A DNA stretch of 64,000 bases from Ailanthus altissimus (Eukaryota; Streptophyta; Magnoliopsida; Sapindales; Simaroubaceae), in NCBI GenBank assembly GCA_946807835.1, contig OX327697.1, forward strand, positions 23,074,001 through 23,138,000. The letters run 5' to 3'. Position 1 is the first letter of the stretch, and each line of letters begins with the position of its first letter. Shown one piece after another: positions 32,306 through 44,309 of the stretch. A program made the translations under genes and the position numbers. The notes below the pieces were generated by a model, which made no database searches, was not told the origin of the DNA, and saw nothing but the letters and a program-made list of their open reading frames with translations.

Positions 32306-34275
32306 ATGGTATTAAAGTCACTTTTGGATTTAGTTGTTCAGTATATATGATTATATGCATAACGTTTATAAAATTGTATTTGAGATTATAAAAAAAAATC
32401 TCAGTATAATCTTATATGCATACAAGTGTTTGGCTCTTCTTTTTATTTGAAGCTTTTATTTTGAAATTAAATGAAAGTTTGTCTTACAATTATTCACAAT
32501 ATATATTGTTTTGCGGAATATTTATAAATTCAAATTTCATTATAGTAGAGTTGAATCCATTATTTGTTTTTTGCCAGTTTGCATTATAATTTGATTGATT
32601 AGTACAATTAAAGATTTGATGATATCGTTATAAGTTAGGAGTAGCCAAAGCATATCATATAATGAGATGAGATATAATGCCATTTCACTCATTGAATCTG
32701 CAACTTGTTAAATGGGATCTCTTTTTAGTAATCAGTTCTAGTCCTTGTCTTTCATCATTATGCATTCAACGCTTTCAAATGAGTCAGTTCAAGAAACTCA
32801 TAAACCTAATATAAAAGTTTCACCCATGTATACATATCCTTATCTCATCTCTAGTTTAGAATTAACCATGCACTCATAACCACCACTTCTTTTCTTGGAG
32901 CCGGACAAGGTTCATGCTACGTCGCTAGCTTGAGGGGATGCAGTGATCATATTTTTTTCATGCACACCCAAGGTGAAACTGTGAAAAGCACCACTTTGAT
33001 CTTGATCTCAAACTCTTTTTGCTCTCTTCTTCAATGCTTTAAAGGTTTTTTGCTCATTGAAAAAGTCTTCAATGTAAGAGAAAGATGGCACTAGTCAAGT
33101 TAATCAAACAAATTAAAGGAACATAGCACTAACTAAAATTTTGGAGTTATAAAAGCGGCGACATAGAACTTGAAATAGTTGGAAGAACACAGCATGTACT
33201 TTCGTTTTGTATCTCAACATGTTGGGCTTTTCTAAGAGATATAATTCTAAATTCTAATTAATAAATCAATAAATTAGTTCACATTGAAGGTTTTATTGTA
33301 TTTAAATATAAATAATGACAACAAATTCTAGCATATTAATTTATGCTATTATAAAAGTATCTTTATATGGTGTCAATTAAAGTTAAAATATCTTTATATT
33401 ATGAAAGTGACAATAGCATTTTAAGATATAATGGTATCATAAAGTACATAATAAAAATATTTTTTTAATAATAAGAATAACATCAAATAATTTTAATTAA
33501 TTCAATAAGATAATTATTTGACCCTAAAGTGAGATAATTACTTTATTTGTTTAACAAGAATAAGATGGTAAACCAATAGATTTTTCCTATGCCAGATTTT
33601 ATGTTTAAATGTTTATTAGTCTTATTAATAAAGATATATTGTAAATTCTACGCATTTTGTAACCTCTACTCATAAGAAGGTTAGAATTTACCAAGAAATT
33701 AATATTAGTTAATTTAAATTCAAGTTTTTTTTATTTTATAGTATTAACATTTAGTATTGTAGTTTTCTTATTATATTTATTAATGATGCATCTCGTATTT
33801 CAAAGCTTTCATTGGTAAATAAAAATTTACTATAATATTATTTCATTAAAATTTTATCAACATTATTGGTCAATATATATATTTCCCTTAAAGTTAGGAG
33901 AACAAATACTTTTCTAGTTATATGGAAGTTAATTCCATAAAGTATATTGAAAAAGGAGGTTATAAAATATATATTTGATGCATATATATAAGTAGAGAAA
34001 TGTGTAAATTATATAAAATCATATTGGATATTCATTAGCCATAAGTATTAAGATAATCCTATTATGAAGGATTATAAAGCTATGAAACAATGTCATAGGT
34101 ATTACAATTAAAAAATTTATTAATGGTTTATAATCGTCGATTTTAAAAGAATAACCATAATAATTTATAATAATAATTTTGTTACAATTTTAAAGTACAG
34201 AAATGGAAGCCAAAATAAGTTTATTGACATTAAGCATTTCATTGGGATCTCGTTAATAAGCATAAAGTTTATTTG
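32306..34275 (+). other. Interior of the old Copia element
   Basis: Heavily decayed. The only coding trace is near the 3' end (about 34170-34230), where NKFIDIKHFIG recalls the end of Copia RNase H. The stretch 32880-33080 is less AT-rich but no protein is recognisable in any frame. Confidence 0.4.
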
Positions 34276-34280
34276 AGATC

Positions 34281-34857
34281 TGTTGATGTTGACCTAAAAA
34301 GTGCTTAATAAACTTTTTTTATTTTAAGATTTTAAGCTTAATTGTGTGTTGTAACTTATTTAAAAATTCGTACATAATAGAAAATTGTGCTATATTAGAA
34401 TTTAGAATTACGATCCTTGTAAAATTAGGTTTTGTATAAGATTTGGCAGCCTATAAATGACTTGATTTTACATTATTTGTATCATCATCAATTATTCAAT
34501 ACAATAATACACAAGCTCTCAGGCTTTTTATCTTTTCGTTTATTATTATTCAATTTAAGACTTCGCATCCTTGTTTGTTGAAGACCCCACAACCTTGCTA
34601 TTAAAGCTTTTCTTGTCCTTCTCCAAAAGAACTCAAGCTTTGTGGCTCACTTGCTGTACTACAGTTCAGGTTTAGTGATAAACTTTGTTCACTGATAGCT
34701 CAGGTGTAAACCTTGTTTATTGACAATTAAGTCTGGTCCTTCCTTACTTGGTAAATTCCTTAATCTCGATTTCTCATGAATCTTAGGCGAGCATCCATCT
34801 AGTAGGATACTAAGCATACATAAACCCTAAGTTTCTTCAAAATTTATAGCACAAATA
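34281..34857 (+). repeat. 5' LTR of the Gypsy element
   Basis: 577 bp. TATA-like CCTATAAATGAC near 34449 drives transcription in the plus direction. It ends CACAAATA, where the 3' LTR has CACGAACA. Confidence 0.82.
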
Positions 34858-34880
34858 TTTTTTGGCACACCCGGTACGCC

Positions 34881-35155
34881 GTGGCTGCAAATGGTTTGAC
34901 ATTATTCTTCCAGTAGGATGCTAAGCATACATGACCCCAAGTTTCTTCAAAATGTCAAACCGTTCGCAGCCACATCCCCGTCTAGTAGAACATTAAGCAT
35001 ACATGAACCCCAAGTCTCTTTAAAATTTATAGCACGATTATCTTTTTGGCATACCCAGCAAGACCACATTATTGTATGACAGTAACAACAAAAAAAATGG
35101 CAAAAAATAGAATTGAAAAGAATAATGTCAAACCTTTTGCAGCCACATCCCATCA
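34881..35155. repeat. Inverted and direct repeats derived from the LTR end
   Basis: GTGGCTGCAAATGGTTTGACATT (34882 onward) is inverted at 34951-34973 (AATGTCAAACCGTTCGCAGC) and again at 35126 (AATGTCAAACCTTTTGCAGC). Between them the LTR-end words CTAAGCATACATGA, CCCAAGT and TTCAAAAT recur two more times. The leader of the element was thus rearranged by serial duplication and inversion. The stem could fold in RNA. Confidence 0.7.
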
Positions 35156-35188
35156 AAAATTCGAGATCTCAATGATTTAGAATAGGAA

Positions 35189-36930
35189 ATGGCGACTTTG
35201 GCCCATGCTGCAAAGGATTTGTTGAATCAATAGTTTGAGGAGATTCACCGCAATATCCTTCCATACCCCCTAAGCTATTTTCCATGGGTGCAAGGGTTGG
35301 TCACTCAAATTGCCTTAGAGAGTCAACAACTCAGCACAATGCTTACAAATTAAATGGTCATAGTTTTTTGACCAATGATTGAGAATAATCAGAATATAAG
35401 CCAAAGTATTTTAAAAATCCTCGAGTTGATAAGACATAACCAAATAGAGCTAACAGCTTTTCACAGGGTTGCTTGAACCCTGAATTATAGGAGCTATGAC
35501 GTCGACCAATGCATAACCAGTCTAACCAATAGTATGGCTCAGTCAATATCCTTAGGCAACCTGAGATAGTTAAGTCTACAAACTCACAAGTCCACCTAAA
35601 CTAGCCGATGTAGATTTTGAGTTATGATCAGATTAGTAACATGATCAATTTGGAAAGTTTACACTAACCTACTTCCCAAAACAAAAACAAGTTGGCCAAA
35701 CTTAATCTAGGCCAATACAATTTGGATTTATAAAACCTGTGTGACCTATAAGTAGTTTCAAATGACTTGAAATAGATAGAAATATAATAGTTGAAGCATT
35801 GCAAAATATAGGGGTCGGCCTGAGGCTTATGGCTTGCCCTTCTTACAAAAAGCCTTACCCCATAACATTGACTCAAATTTTCCTTTTCTAAAAGGATATA
35901 AATCCTTAAATTCTCTTTATTTTCGGGTAAGGACAATATCATCATGTTTGAGCATATCTCCAGATTTACGGTACAATGTGGTGAAGCTAGTTCATCTCCT
36001 TTCTAGAAGCTAAGACTATTCGACAACTCCCTAACTAAGACGGATTTCACTTACCTTGACGTCAAATTCGATCACCAATTGGGAGCAAATGAAAGATAAG
36101 TTTCATGCCAAATTCTATAGACCATCCCCCAGAAATAGCTTTGGCCGACTTGGCCAAGTCACCCAGAGGCCAGGTAAATTGGTTTCAAAATATATCATTC
36201 GATTTAGGAAACTTGTCCCAGTGTCAAACTCAAATCACTGAAGCTAACTATGTATCCATGATTTTAGGGTGGCATGTCCTTCGCAATAAGGGAGCACTTC
36301 GAAGGACATCGATTTAGGAATTTTTATAAATTAGCCACTTGAACGACTAATTATGAAAAAGTTTTAAGAGAAATGGACCAGTATAGAGTGTCATTCAAAA
36401 ATACCCATTACCAACATCAACTTGATGTGGCTGTCATTCAAATTGAGTCATAGAGTAATTCTAATGACTCAAATAAGGAGGTATGGCTTGTTGAAGTGAT
36501 AAAATGAGCTTCATATAAATGCTCAATCCTCAAAAAGCTGACTTCTACTAAAGAGAATAATTTCGGCAGAAACACCCAGATTACAAAGGAATACTCGTAT
36601 GATCTGTGAAAAGTAGATCAAATTTTTTATTAACTCTTAAAAGATAAGCAGATAAAGATGTTTGAATGCCATACCATCTTTTTGGTCAGCCAACGTGTAG
36701 GGAATGATTACTGTAAGTAGCACAACTCTTGGTGACATAATACAAATAATTATATTGTGTTCTGGTACGAGATTCAGTTGTTGATGGGCGAAGGCCGCCT
36801 TCTTTTCTATTCCAATGGAAAGATTCATCTCATAGAGACCGACCCATTCACAATAGCATGGTTCAATGTTGTTATACCCTCTACACATATGAAGTTATTG
36901 GGTGAAGGGTCAGTAATAGGAGCTTAGACC
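35189..36930 (+). pseudogene. Gypsy gag-protease remnant
   Basis: MATLAHAAKDLLNQ begins at 35189. Gag continues near 36020 with SITNWEQMKDKFHAKFYRP (36065 onward), then QRPGKLVSKYIIRFRKL, and in a shifted frame CQTQITEANYVSMILGW. At 36600-36760 KVDQIF, DKQIKM, YCK-HNSW and NNYIVFW correspond to the zinc-finger region of this Gypsy lineage. ETDPFTIAWFNVV follows toward protease. Many stops and frameshifts are present. Sequence from 36930 to 38850 is too decayed to assign. Confidence 0.75.
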
Positions 36931-38852
36931 CCAAATAAGCTGAAAATAAAGATCAGGGCAATTTTGAAGAGAAGTTAACTTTCCATCAGCACGTAAGAAC
37001 TTTCAAACTGACTGCAAGCAGGGTTGAACAATAGGAGGTCAATAGGTTGAGATGTAGTGTATTAATCGGCTAGGGAAACAAACTTAAAATCATAGGCTAA
37101 CCAGGACAAAAAAAAGTTGAGAATATAGAGATATAAGCAGCTAAGGCGTTTCAATCACACTATCCAAAATCAAGGAAATGGCTAAGAAACTAAAGAGAGC
37201 TTCTCTAAGATTGATAGCCTAAAACAAAATCTATGGAAATAGAGCGACAGATGCCTTATGGTCATACAGGTTGATCAGTAGAGGTGACGAACCCTAGAGA
37301 AAAATTTGGTTACCAATGAATAAGAACATTGCAAACAATGGCTCACTTGCCTAAGGTAACCAAGGCGACCTAAACAATCTAGCTGAGCATGAATATCAAG
37401 GTGATCAAGTTAATTATGGGGCATCATCAAGAGAAAAGTGCCACAATAAAGGCTGTCAACATGTAATTGAGGTATGCAGTACCACAAGTGATAGACCTCT
37501 AGATCGGCCATGAATTAGAGGAAGTAGAATCAACCCCACCAAAGTTGGATAATAAAAAATCCTCAACACAATCGATTGTGAGAGATCAATTTAGAAAAGT
37601 ATAAGCCTAGGTCGATTTACATCAAGTGTACACATAAATCCAAATTAGAAAGTCCTATTTAAGGCTGCCAAAATTGTAGATTATGGGGCATATCTGCCAA
37701 CCGATTTGGAAGAGGTTCAACATCTAAGGATTATTAATAGTAATCTAAAAGCATAACAACCGACCATTTGGGGATGGTCAAGTCGATTTTTTGATAAATA
37801 ATCCATGGGAAGTGTAATTCATGCATAATGTTTGTTCAAACATAAGGGCGATTTTACTATGAGACTTTCAAGGACAATTTGGAGTCAAAAATTTCATCTA
37901 AGGCGATTTCATGCAAATTAAGAGGATCAGATGATTGTAATAGACGATTTTAAAGCAAATTATGATATCTCCATGTGTCTGGAGTAATTTTTTTACCTCT
38001 AGAAAGGTCTATAGGTAATTTTTCACCTAGAGAACCCATAACATTTCAACGCGGGTGATTGGGGTGATTGTGGCTAGTTCCACCAAGTGATGCTTGATAG
38101 ACAATTTTCTCAAGCCAATGGGAAGTTGGGCGATGACAAGAAAATAAGATATCATGGGCGAATTTTTTAAAGGACTAAAAGTCTGGGTGACCGGTAGAAT
38201 GATGTAGGTGATCTTGGCTAGGCAATTTCAAAAAAATAAATTTGGGTGTCCCAGATGGACCATTAGGTAGAAACCACCAAAAGAAAATCACCCACCTTTT
38301 AAAAAATGAAGGGCTTAGTGAAATCGGCCATTATAAGAAAATATTGGCCACTTTAAAAGACAGCCTCTTTTTGAAAGAATTAAAATTAAGCTTAGCAATT
38401 AAAAATGTTAGATTAAAATTCAGCCCTTGAAAGTTATTTTTATAGCATGATTAATTCGGCCATGTTAATAGATTAAATAAGTGGCCATGATAGCATAAAT
38501 GGCATGCTAAAAATCAGTTATAAAGTAATATCAAGATGTTTGCCTTTGAAAAATTTTGCAATGCTTCAAATAGGTAAACCCATTTTTTAGCTTCATACAA
38601 GCATTATCATGGCCGATTTATTGGTCTTTGAATTTGAAAATGTACAACCTACTTATAATGAAGAATCGACCACAATGCAACAATCAACAATGAAGAGAAC
38701 CTCCAGGATACGCACTCAAGGCGATCCTCACTAATGATTAAAAATATCATATTTAACAAGGGCGACCTAAGGAGGAGTTTATGATGAAAAAGAATCAAAT
38801 GAAATGAGTTGCATAGGGTGATTTACAAAAGGGATAGTGTTCTGAGTCAATC

Positions 38853-40912
38853 TGTTAGGGTCGGTGCTTGCGTGCCATCCCTGAATGTACATATACTTGT
38901 GTATTTATACAAGTGTAAATTCTCATTAAATCACTAATACTAAGTATATGGTATTATGCATGTAACATTACAGACATTGTAGATCTGAAAGAGTTCGGAT
39001 CAGATCTAAAGGGTTTAGATAATGGCTCATAGTTAACCACCCTGAGACATATAATTGCTAAATGTTAGCACAGTTAAGTGTTAGCTGGTTATAATACTCA
39101 GTAGATCCAAGAGTTGGAGCCTTGTCTGTAATGGGACATAGACCTGGGAATATACTAGTAATTGTATAGTTGTAATCGGGTGCCAGAAAATACATGTTGC
39201 GCAAGTATGTTCTCGAATAATAGTCCATGATCTATTTCTACCGATGCGGGTCTATCGGTGGATACCTTTATATATAGATTAGTATATGTCGTATCTGTCG
39301 GGTATAGATGGTCGTTCTTGACCGACCATAAGCTTGGAGCTCGTATTGACATATGGGTATCCAGTTAGGACTGGATATAGGACAGACTCACGAGGGCCTC
39401 TGATAGACATTTAATGTAAGCCGTCAACGGAGGATCCTCTCGAGTTAAGTAGTATACGTGGTCCTTTGACCTGAGTGCCACAGTGGGCTTGTAAGTGATC
39501 CACTATACTTTGGTTCCACACATGTCACAGACCTTTCATGGTATGACCGCTGGGTGTCGCTGGGTATGGTCCGATGCTTATGAAGTTCGGTGCATACATA
39601 TATAGGATCCGTCAGCTCCTATATGGAGTTTGATATCCAAATTCTTTGAGACTGTATCTCAAAAAGTCTTGTGGCCACAAGCAATGATCCGAGAAAGAGT
39701 TCTGCCAAGGTCGAACAATATGGCAAAGGAGTTTGCACATATTATTCATTGAGATACAAGTCTAGAGATAGGACATGGATGAGCACATGGGGATTTGACG
39801 GTGATAATCTATATCCCCGCACATCCTGGATATCATGACGAAAGGACTATACGTATGCGTTGTAACCTCAGCTTGTATGGTTCAACGTGCTGATTTGTAT
39901 ATCCGTGACATGTGCGTGGGGCATTGCTCACGGACTCATGAAAAGTTTCATTTGATAAATCGGGCGTAGAACCTAGGGAGTCCCGCAATATGGAGTGTAC
40001 TCGTTGTGCACTGGGGTAGCGTGCCGAATTAAATTGTTTGATCCAGCAATATTCAGCGATTCTACATAAATACGTGTGTGTCTATATTTAAGTGTTAAAT
40101 ACAACAATTAGTTAATTATTGTTATTTACTAATTGTATTATGATACGTAGCATATTGTGGACCCTCAGTTGAGTTTATCTAAGTGTGGAATTTGGTGAAA
40201 CCCACTAGAGGGTGAACTTGGTAACTATTCATGAGGGATAAAATAGTCATTTCTTAGTTTGATTATTTAATAGTTAAATAATCAAAATATCTTTTTTTTT
40301 ATATTATATAATATATATTATTATATATATTATTATATATATTATATTATATTATATTTATATTATATATATATATATAAAAGAAAAGAAGAGAAGCAAG
40401 AATTGGTCATTCGGCCGAGAGAGGGAAAGGAGAAATGAAGAAGAAAGAAAAGAGAAAGAAGGAAGAAAGGAAAAAGAAAAGAAAAGAAAAAAGAAAGGAA
40501 AGAGAAAAAAAATGAAATTGTTTCATTTTTCCTCTGCTTTTAATTGAAGTAATTATGAATTGCTTCAAGTTCTCTATTTCTTATCTTTTTGGAGAAAATG
40601 ATGTAAATTTACTCTCGATCATTTTGGGGATTAAAAGTTAATCCTAGGCTGAATATGGAGCTGTTGTTCTAGCTCACCAAGCCCACCGAGTTGGTGACTA
40701 GAACTGCACGCGAGTTGGTCTCCATGCGAACTCCAAAAAAAATACGTGTATAACGTTACACGTTGGTGAGTTCTCTAACCTTATTAATATATTAATGTGA
40801 TTAATATATTTATTTATTGTGTTTATTGTAAAATTTATATTTCTGCTGCGTTAGGCAATAGACACAATTGCACATGCATATACCCACGTGCTTAAATCCT
40901 GCTGCGCCAACA
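38853..40912. mobile_element. 2.06-kb solo LTR nested in the Gypsy element
   Basis: Ends TGTTAGGGTCGG and GCGCCAACA with a perfect 5-bp duplication CAATC (38848-38852, 40913-40917). Host Gypsy sequence resumes seamlessly after it. The body is less AT-rich than the surroundings. It includes a TA-rich microsatellite (about 40297-40380) followed at once by TATAAAAGAAAAG, suggesting a plus-strand promoter, and a purine tract. No frame is coding. An LTR of this length suggests a large Gypsy or Copia family; the family is not identified. The sharp target site and clean ends make it the youngest layer of the stack. Confidence 0.85.
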
Positions 40913-41298
40913 CAATCTTCATTGAAGAATAAAATATCATGGGCAATCTCCTAAGGAAATGACAAAGGCGAGTCGACCAGCTAGCATAGATTTATTATAG
41001 GGTGATCACTAAAAAATAAGTTATCATGGGCAAGTTGATTGAAGGCCTAATGTCTAAGCGATCAACAAAATGATATGGGCGACCTTAGTTGGGCGATTTC
41101 AAGAAAAAATAGACCAGGCTTTTAGACACGTCCTTGATGGTTTGAGGCGACCTAAATAGACCATTAGGCGACTTTAAATCCTTATTATGGAGAAATTTTG
41201 AGGCCTTAGTTTAGCAATGGGCGATTTAAAGATGGCCAACTTTATTAGGTTGTAAGCCTTGACGAAAATCATCTTTCGATCAGCTTGTAGGGGGGCAT

Positions 41299-41908
41299 TG
41301 TTGACGCCAACCTAAAAAGTGCCTAGTGGACTTTTTTATTTTACGATTTCAAAACCAATTGTATATTGTAGCTTATTTAAGAATTTGTATATAATAGAAA
41401 GTTGTACTATATTATAATTTAGAATTACTTTTTTTGTAAAATTAGGTTTTGTATAGGATTTGACAGACTATAAATAAGCTTGATTTTTTATTATTTGTAT
41501 CATCATCAACTACTCAATACATATAATACACAAGATCTCAATCTTTTTATCTTGTTCTCATTTTTATCATTCAACCCATGGTTCTGCATCCTTACTTGTT
41601 GAAAACTCTACAGCTTTATTGTTGAAGCTTTGTCTGTCCTTCCCCAGAAGATCCTAAGCTTTGCAGCTGCCTCGTTGTACCACAACTCAAATTTAGCAAT
41701 TAACCTTGCCGCTGACAATCCATGTGCAAACCTTGCTTGCTAACATCTAAGTTCGCCCCTGCCTTACTTGCTAACATCTAAGTTCGCCCCTGCCTTACTT
41801 GGTAAATCTTTTAGTCTCGATTTTTCTTGAATTCTAGGCGAGCATCTGTCTAGCAAGACATTGAGAATACACGAACGCCAAGTCCCTTCAAAATTTATAG
41901 CACGAACA
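41299..41908 (+). repeat. 3' LTR of the Gypsy element
   Basis: 610 bp. It contains an exact 31-bp tandem duplication (41737-41767 and 41768-41798, TTGCTAACATCTAAGTTCGC...) that the 5' LTR lacks, so the duplication happened after insertion. Confidence 0.85.
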
Positions 41909-42527
41909 AGATCTCATTAAGAAGCATGAATTATTTATTTGAGATTTGATTAAAAAAAAACATAAAGTAGTTTCAACTAAAACAAAAATTCGTGCTAATG
42001 AATCCAATTACTAAAGTTTTATTGGCTATATTATGTAAAGATCATTTGGATCATATGGATGATTTAAGTCATGTTGACTTTATGTGAGTTTGCTTCATTA
42101 TCTTTTAGTCTCCATGTTAGTTTTCTAATTATATAAATGATCAAGTTAAATTATTTATGTACATACAAAATTTTGTGAATTTATATAGGACCTGAATAAC
42201 TTATTTAAGTTCATTCATAAAGCAACAAGGTGCTCAAGTAGAAAGAATCATATACTTGTAATGCATGGAAGGAAATGCTTATTAGAAATCAAACATAATT
42301 ACCATGATTCATGTATTAAGAATTTCTATTTGTGTTATTAAGGTTTTATTATTATTTATTTTGAATAGTTGTAATTTTGTATGGCCATAATCAAATTTAA
42401 AGTTTATCTTCTATAAATTTGTCATATAAGTTAAGTGGGAGAATGTTGAATTATGATTTTCAACAACTATCAAGTGACTCCTATGTTCAATAGATTATAA
42501 ATATACATGTATGTATATTTATGAAAT

Positions 42528-43053
42528 AGGAAAAAGACACTTGGACCCTAACTTTTTTTATAAAGGACTTATCTACCCCAATAGTTTTAAAAGGCCTATG
42601 GCGAATTAAATCAAACTTTATATCATTGGACTCAAAATTTCGAAATCTAAATAATAGTGTTAGTGTTTCTTTTTCCTATGAAGCACCAAAGAAATACTAA
42701 AATGAAAAATAAAGTGACAACCACCATATCTCCTCTGTCAAATGGCAATGAGTTGAGGTGTGGTACAACTCATCCAGCTTGATCAACAACCGACAATAGC
42801 GATTAGTGGTTGCTTGCTTCTTTTTTCAATTTTTTAAAAAAAATTATTAAAAATATATATAAAAAAATCTACAATGAAACATGTCAATAAGATTGTTTAA
42901 GTAGGAGCATATAATTACTTTCTACTTTTTTGACTGTTTAACAATTAAAACTTATGAAAATCATTACTTAACAGAGGTCTTTTTAGTTCTTTTAAAATCA
43001 TAAGGTGTATAAGTCACTTTAAAAGAAAATTTGAGGGTCCAAGTCTCATTAAG
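42528..43053. mobile_element. Short TIR element at the Copia 3' LTR
   Basis: GACACTTGGACCCTAAC at the left pairs with GAGACTTGGACCCTCAA read from the right, and AAGGACTTATCTACCCC pairs with AAGTGACTTATACACC, giving about 80 bp of imperfect terminal inversion in a 0.5-kb element without a frame. The Copia 3' end (ATGGCCATAATCAAATTTAAA... plus LTR start) occurs on both sides (42380-42527 and 43080-43210). So the element lies at the junction of a tandem duplication, or its arrival was accompanied by one. Confidence 0.55.
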
Positions 43054-43893
43054 TTTATTTAAGCAGTTGTAATTTCACATGGCCATAATCAAATTTAAAA
43101 TTTATTTTCTATAAATTTGTCATATTAGTAAAATGTTGAATCGTAATTTTCAACAACTACTAAGTGATCCATATGTATGGAAATTAGCAAATTATAAATA
43201 TACATTTATATATATGAAATTCATAAATCTTATAAAGATACATGAATATTTGTAAAGTTACGTAAACAAATTTTAAAAAATAAATTAATATTTACTCACT
43301 TTTAAAAAATTAATTAATAATAAAAAATTAATTATTCACATTCATTTCGAAGATTAGATGATAAGAAAATAATTATTCTCAAATATCAAAAGAAAATAAT
43401 TATTCAGTTTTTTGATATAAAAAAATGGTAAAGTTCATTATAAATACTAAAGGTCCCTAACCTAACTTAACATTTATTTGTTTTTATAATTCATTCATAT
43501 CTAAAGTGGTTATTAAAATAGGAATTTTAGAAAATCCTAAGTATCTTGAACAAATTCTTATTTAAACTATTATAACTATAGGTATGTGTATAATCTTCAT
43601 ATCTCAACTGCTCAAATGTGCATTATTGAATACCATGATTTTCAAGGAGGCAATCATTACCAAGTGTCGAATATTTTGAAATAAACTTTCACTTCATGTT
43701 AACCCATCTGCATTTCGTGAAGCAGCCCATGACAAATAATATATTTGGGAAAACAAAAGTGGTAAGATTCAACTTATGTTGGAATGTTTTCAGTGAAGAT
43801 CGTAATGAAATTATCCAAATTAAAAATATATTAATCCCAGAGCCTCAACAATACAATCTTAGTTTACCCAGGCAACCTTTTCCCGTCATGGAC

Positions 43894-44096
43894 TCAGTGC
43901 TTCAAGAGAGCAAGAAGAGACACAAAGAGAGAAAACCCAATAACGGCACCGGAAACCGGCAGATAGAAGGAAGCTCCGGCGTCCATTGAAGGAGCCGAAG
44001 CCACCGCCGTCTCGCCGACACATTGGCAGCTATTGCAGAAGCTGCAAAAACGAATGCCATCAAAACGGCCTTGGAGATACAGATAGCTTTCGCCAT
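43894..44096 (-). pseudogene. Arabinogalactan peptide pseudogene
   Basis: The start is intact: MAKAICISKAVLMAFVFAA... to ANVSA, a signal peptide like those of its paralogs. A net loss of about 10 bp then removes QSSEM and shifts the frame. In the shifted frame TAVASAPSMDAGASFYLPVS and the usual hydrophobic C-terminus to LLKH are preserved. The Ala-Pro core is eroded to a single APS. The position of the TATA box in other copies is occupied by GTAGTGACGAGTGG, so the promoter is damaged as well, although the upstream block at 44278-44307 survives. It may still be transcribed but cannot yield a normal AG-peptide. Confidence 0.85.
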
Positions 44097-44277
44097 TACA
44101 TATTGCTGAATGCCGATCAAGAACAAGCAAGAAGAAACAACAGAAGGAAGAAAGAGTACGTTTACTTGCAGCGAGTTGAGGGAAAAATTAGCAATGGCTT
44201 CGGCTCAATGTTTGTAGTGACGAGTGGCACATGCAGCCGTCGATGAACTGTGACACCCAGTATGGTTGTGTCTGGTC

Positions 44278-44307
44278 GACACGTACGTTTGTACATGTTA
44301 GTTGGAC
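44278..44307 (-). promoter_or_regulatory. Conserved upstream block (pseudogene copy)
   Basis: The plus strand carries GACACGTACG, then ACATGTTAGTTGGACC. It equals the block at 49474-49500 apart from a short change between the two words. Confidence 0.55.
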
Positions 44308-44309
44308 CA

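Larger units (their letters stand above)
34281..41908 (+). mobile_element. Gypsy element nested in the Copia element
   Basis: LTRs 34281-34857 and 41299-41908 begin TGTTGA and share ACCTAAAAAGTGC, TAATAGAAA-TTGT, AAAATTAGGTTTTGTATA and AATTTATAGCAC. The perfect 5-bp duplication AGATC (34276-34280, 41909-41913) proves insertion into the Copia coding end. A polypurine tract GTAGGGGGGCA abuts the 3' LTR. The interior holds gag and the start of protease in decayed form. A 2.06-kb solo LTR is nested within. No intact reverse transcriptase is seen, so it was dead or non-autonomous. Confidence 0.88.
30556..43600 (+). mobile_element. Old Copia element broken up by nested insertions
   Basis: The left LTR (about 30556-32304) and the right LTR (about 43138-43600) share TTTTCAACAACTA, CATAAATCTTATAAAGATACAT, AAATGGTAA-TTCATT and AAAATCCTAAGTATCT. 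A primer site TGGTATTAAAG follows the left LTR at 32307-32317. In the interior, FIDIKHFI near 34215, the last block of Copia RNase H, is visible before the Gypsy insertion. Further 3'-end sequence resumes at 41914. A purine-rich AAGTGGGAGAA precedes an LTR start at 42456. No intact frame remains. Outer boundaries are approximate. Confidence 0.6.

Noticed and set aside
36637..36888. Minus-strand frame of 83 codons
   Set aside because: It is opposite the Gypsy gag-protease remnant, whose plus-strand words are clearly conserved.
43902..44126. An intact 74-codon frame over the AG-peptide pseudogene
   Set aside because: After the signal peptide the frame departs from the family and reads Arg/Leu-rich nonsense. 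The conserved C-terminus is in another frame, so this is a frameshifted copy.
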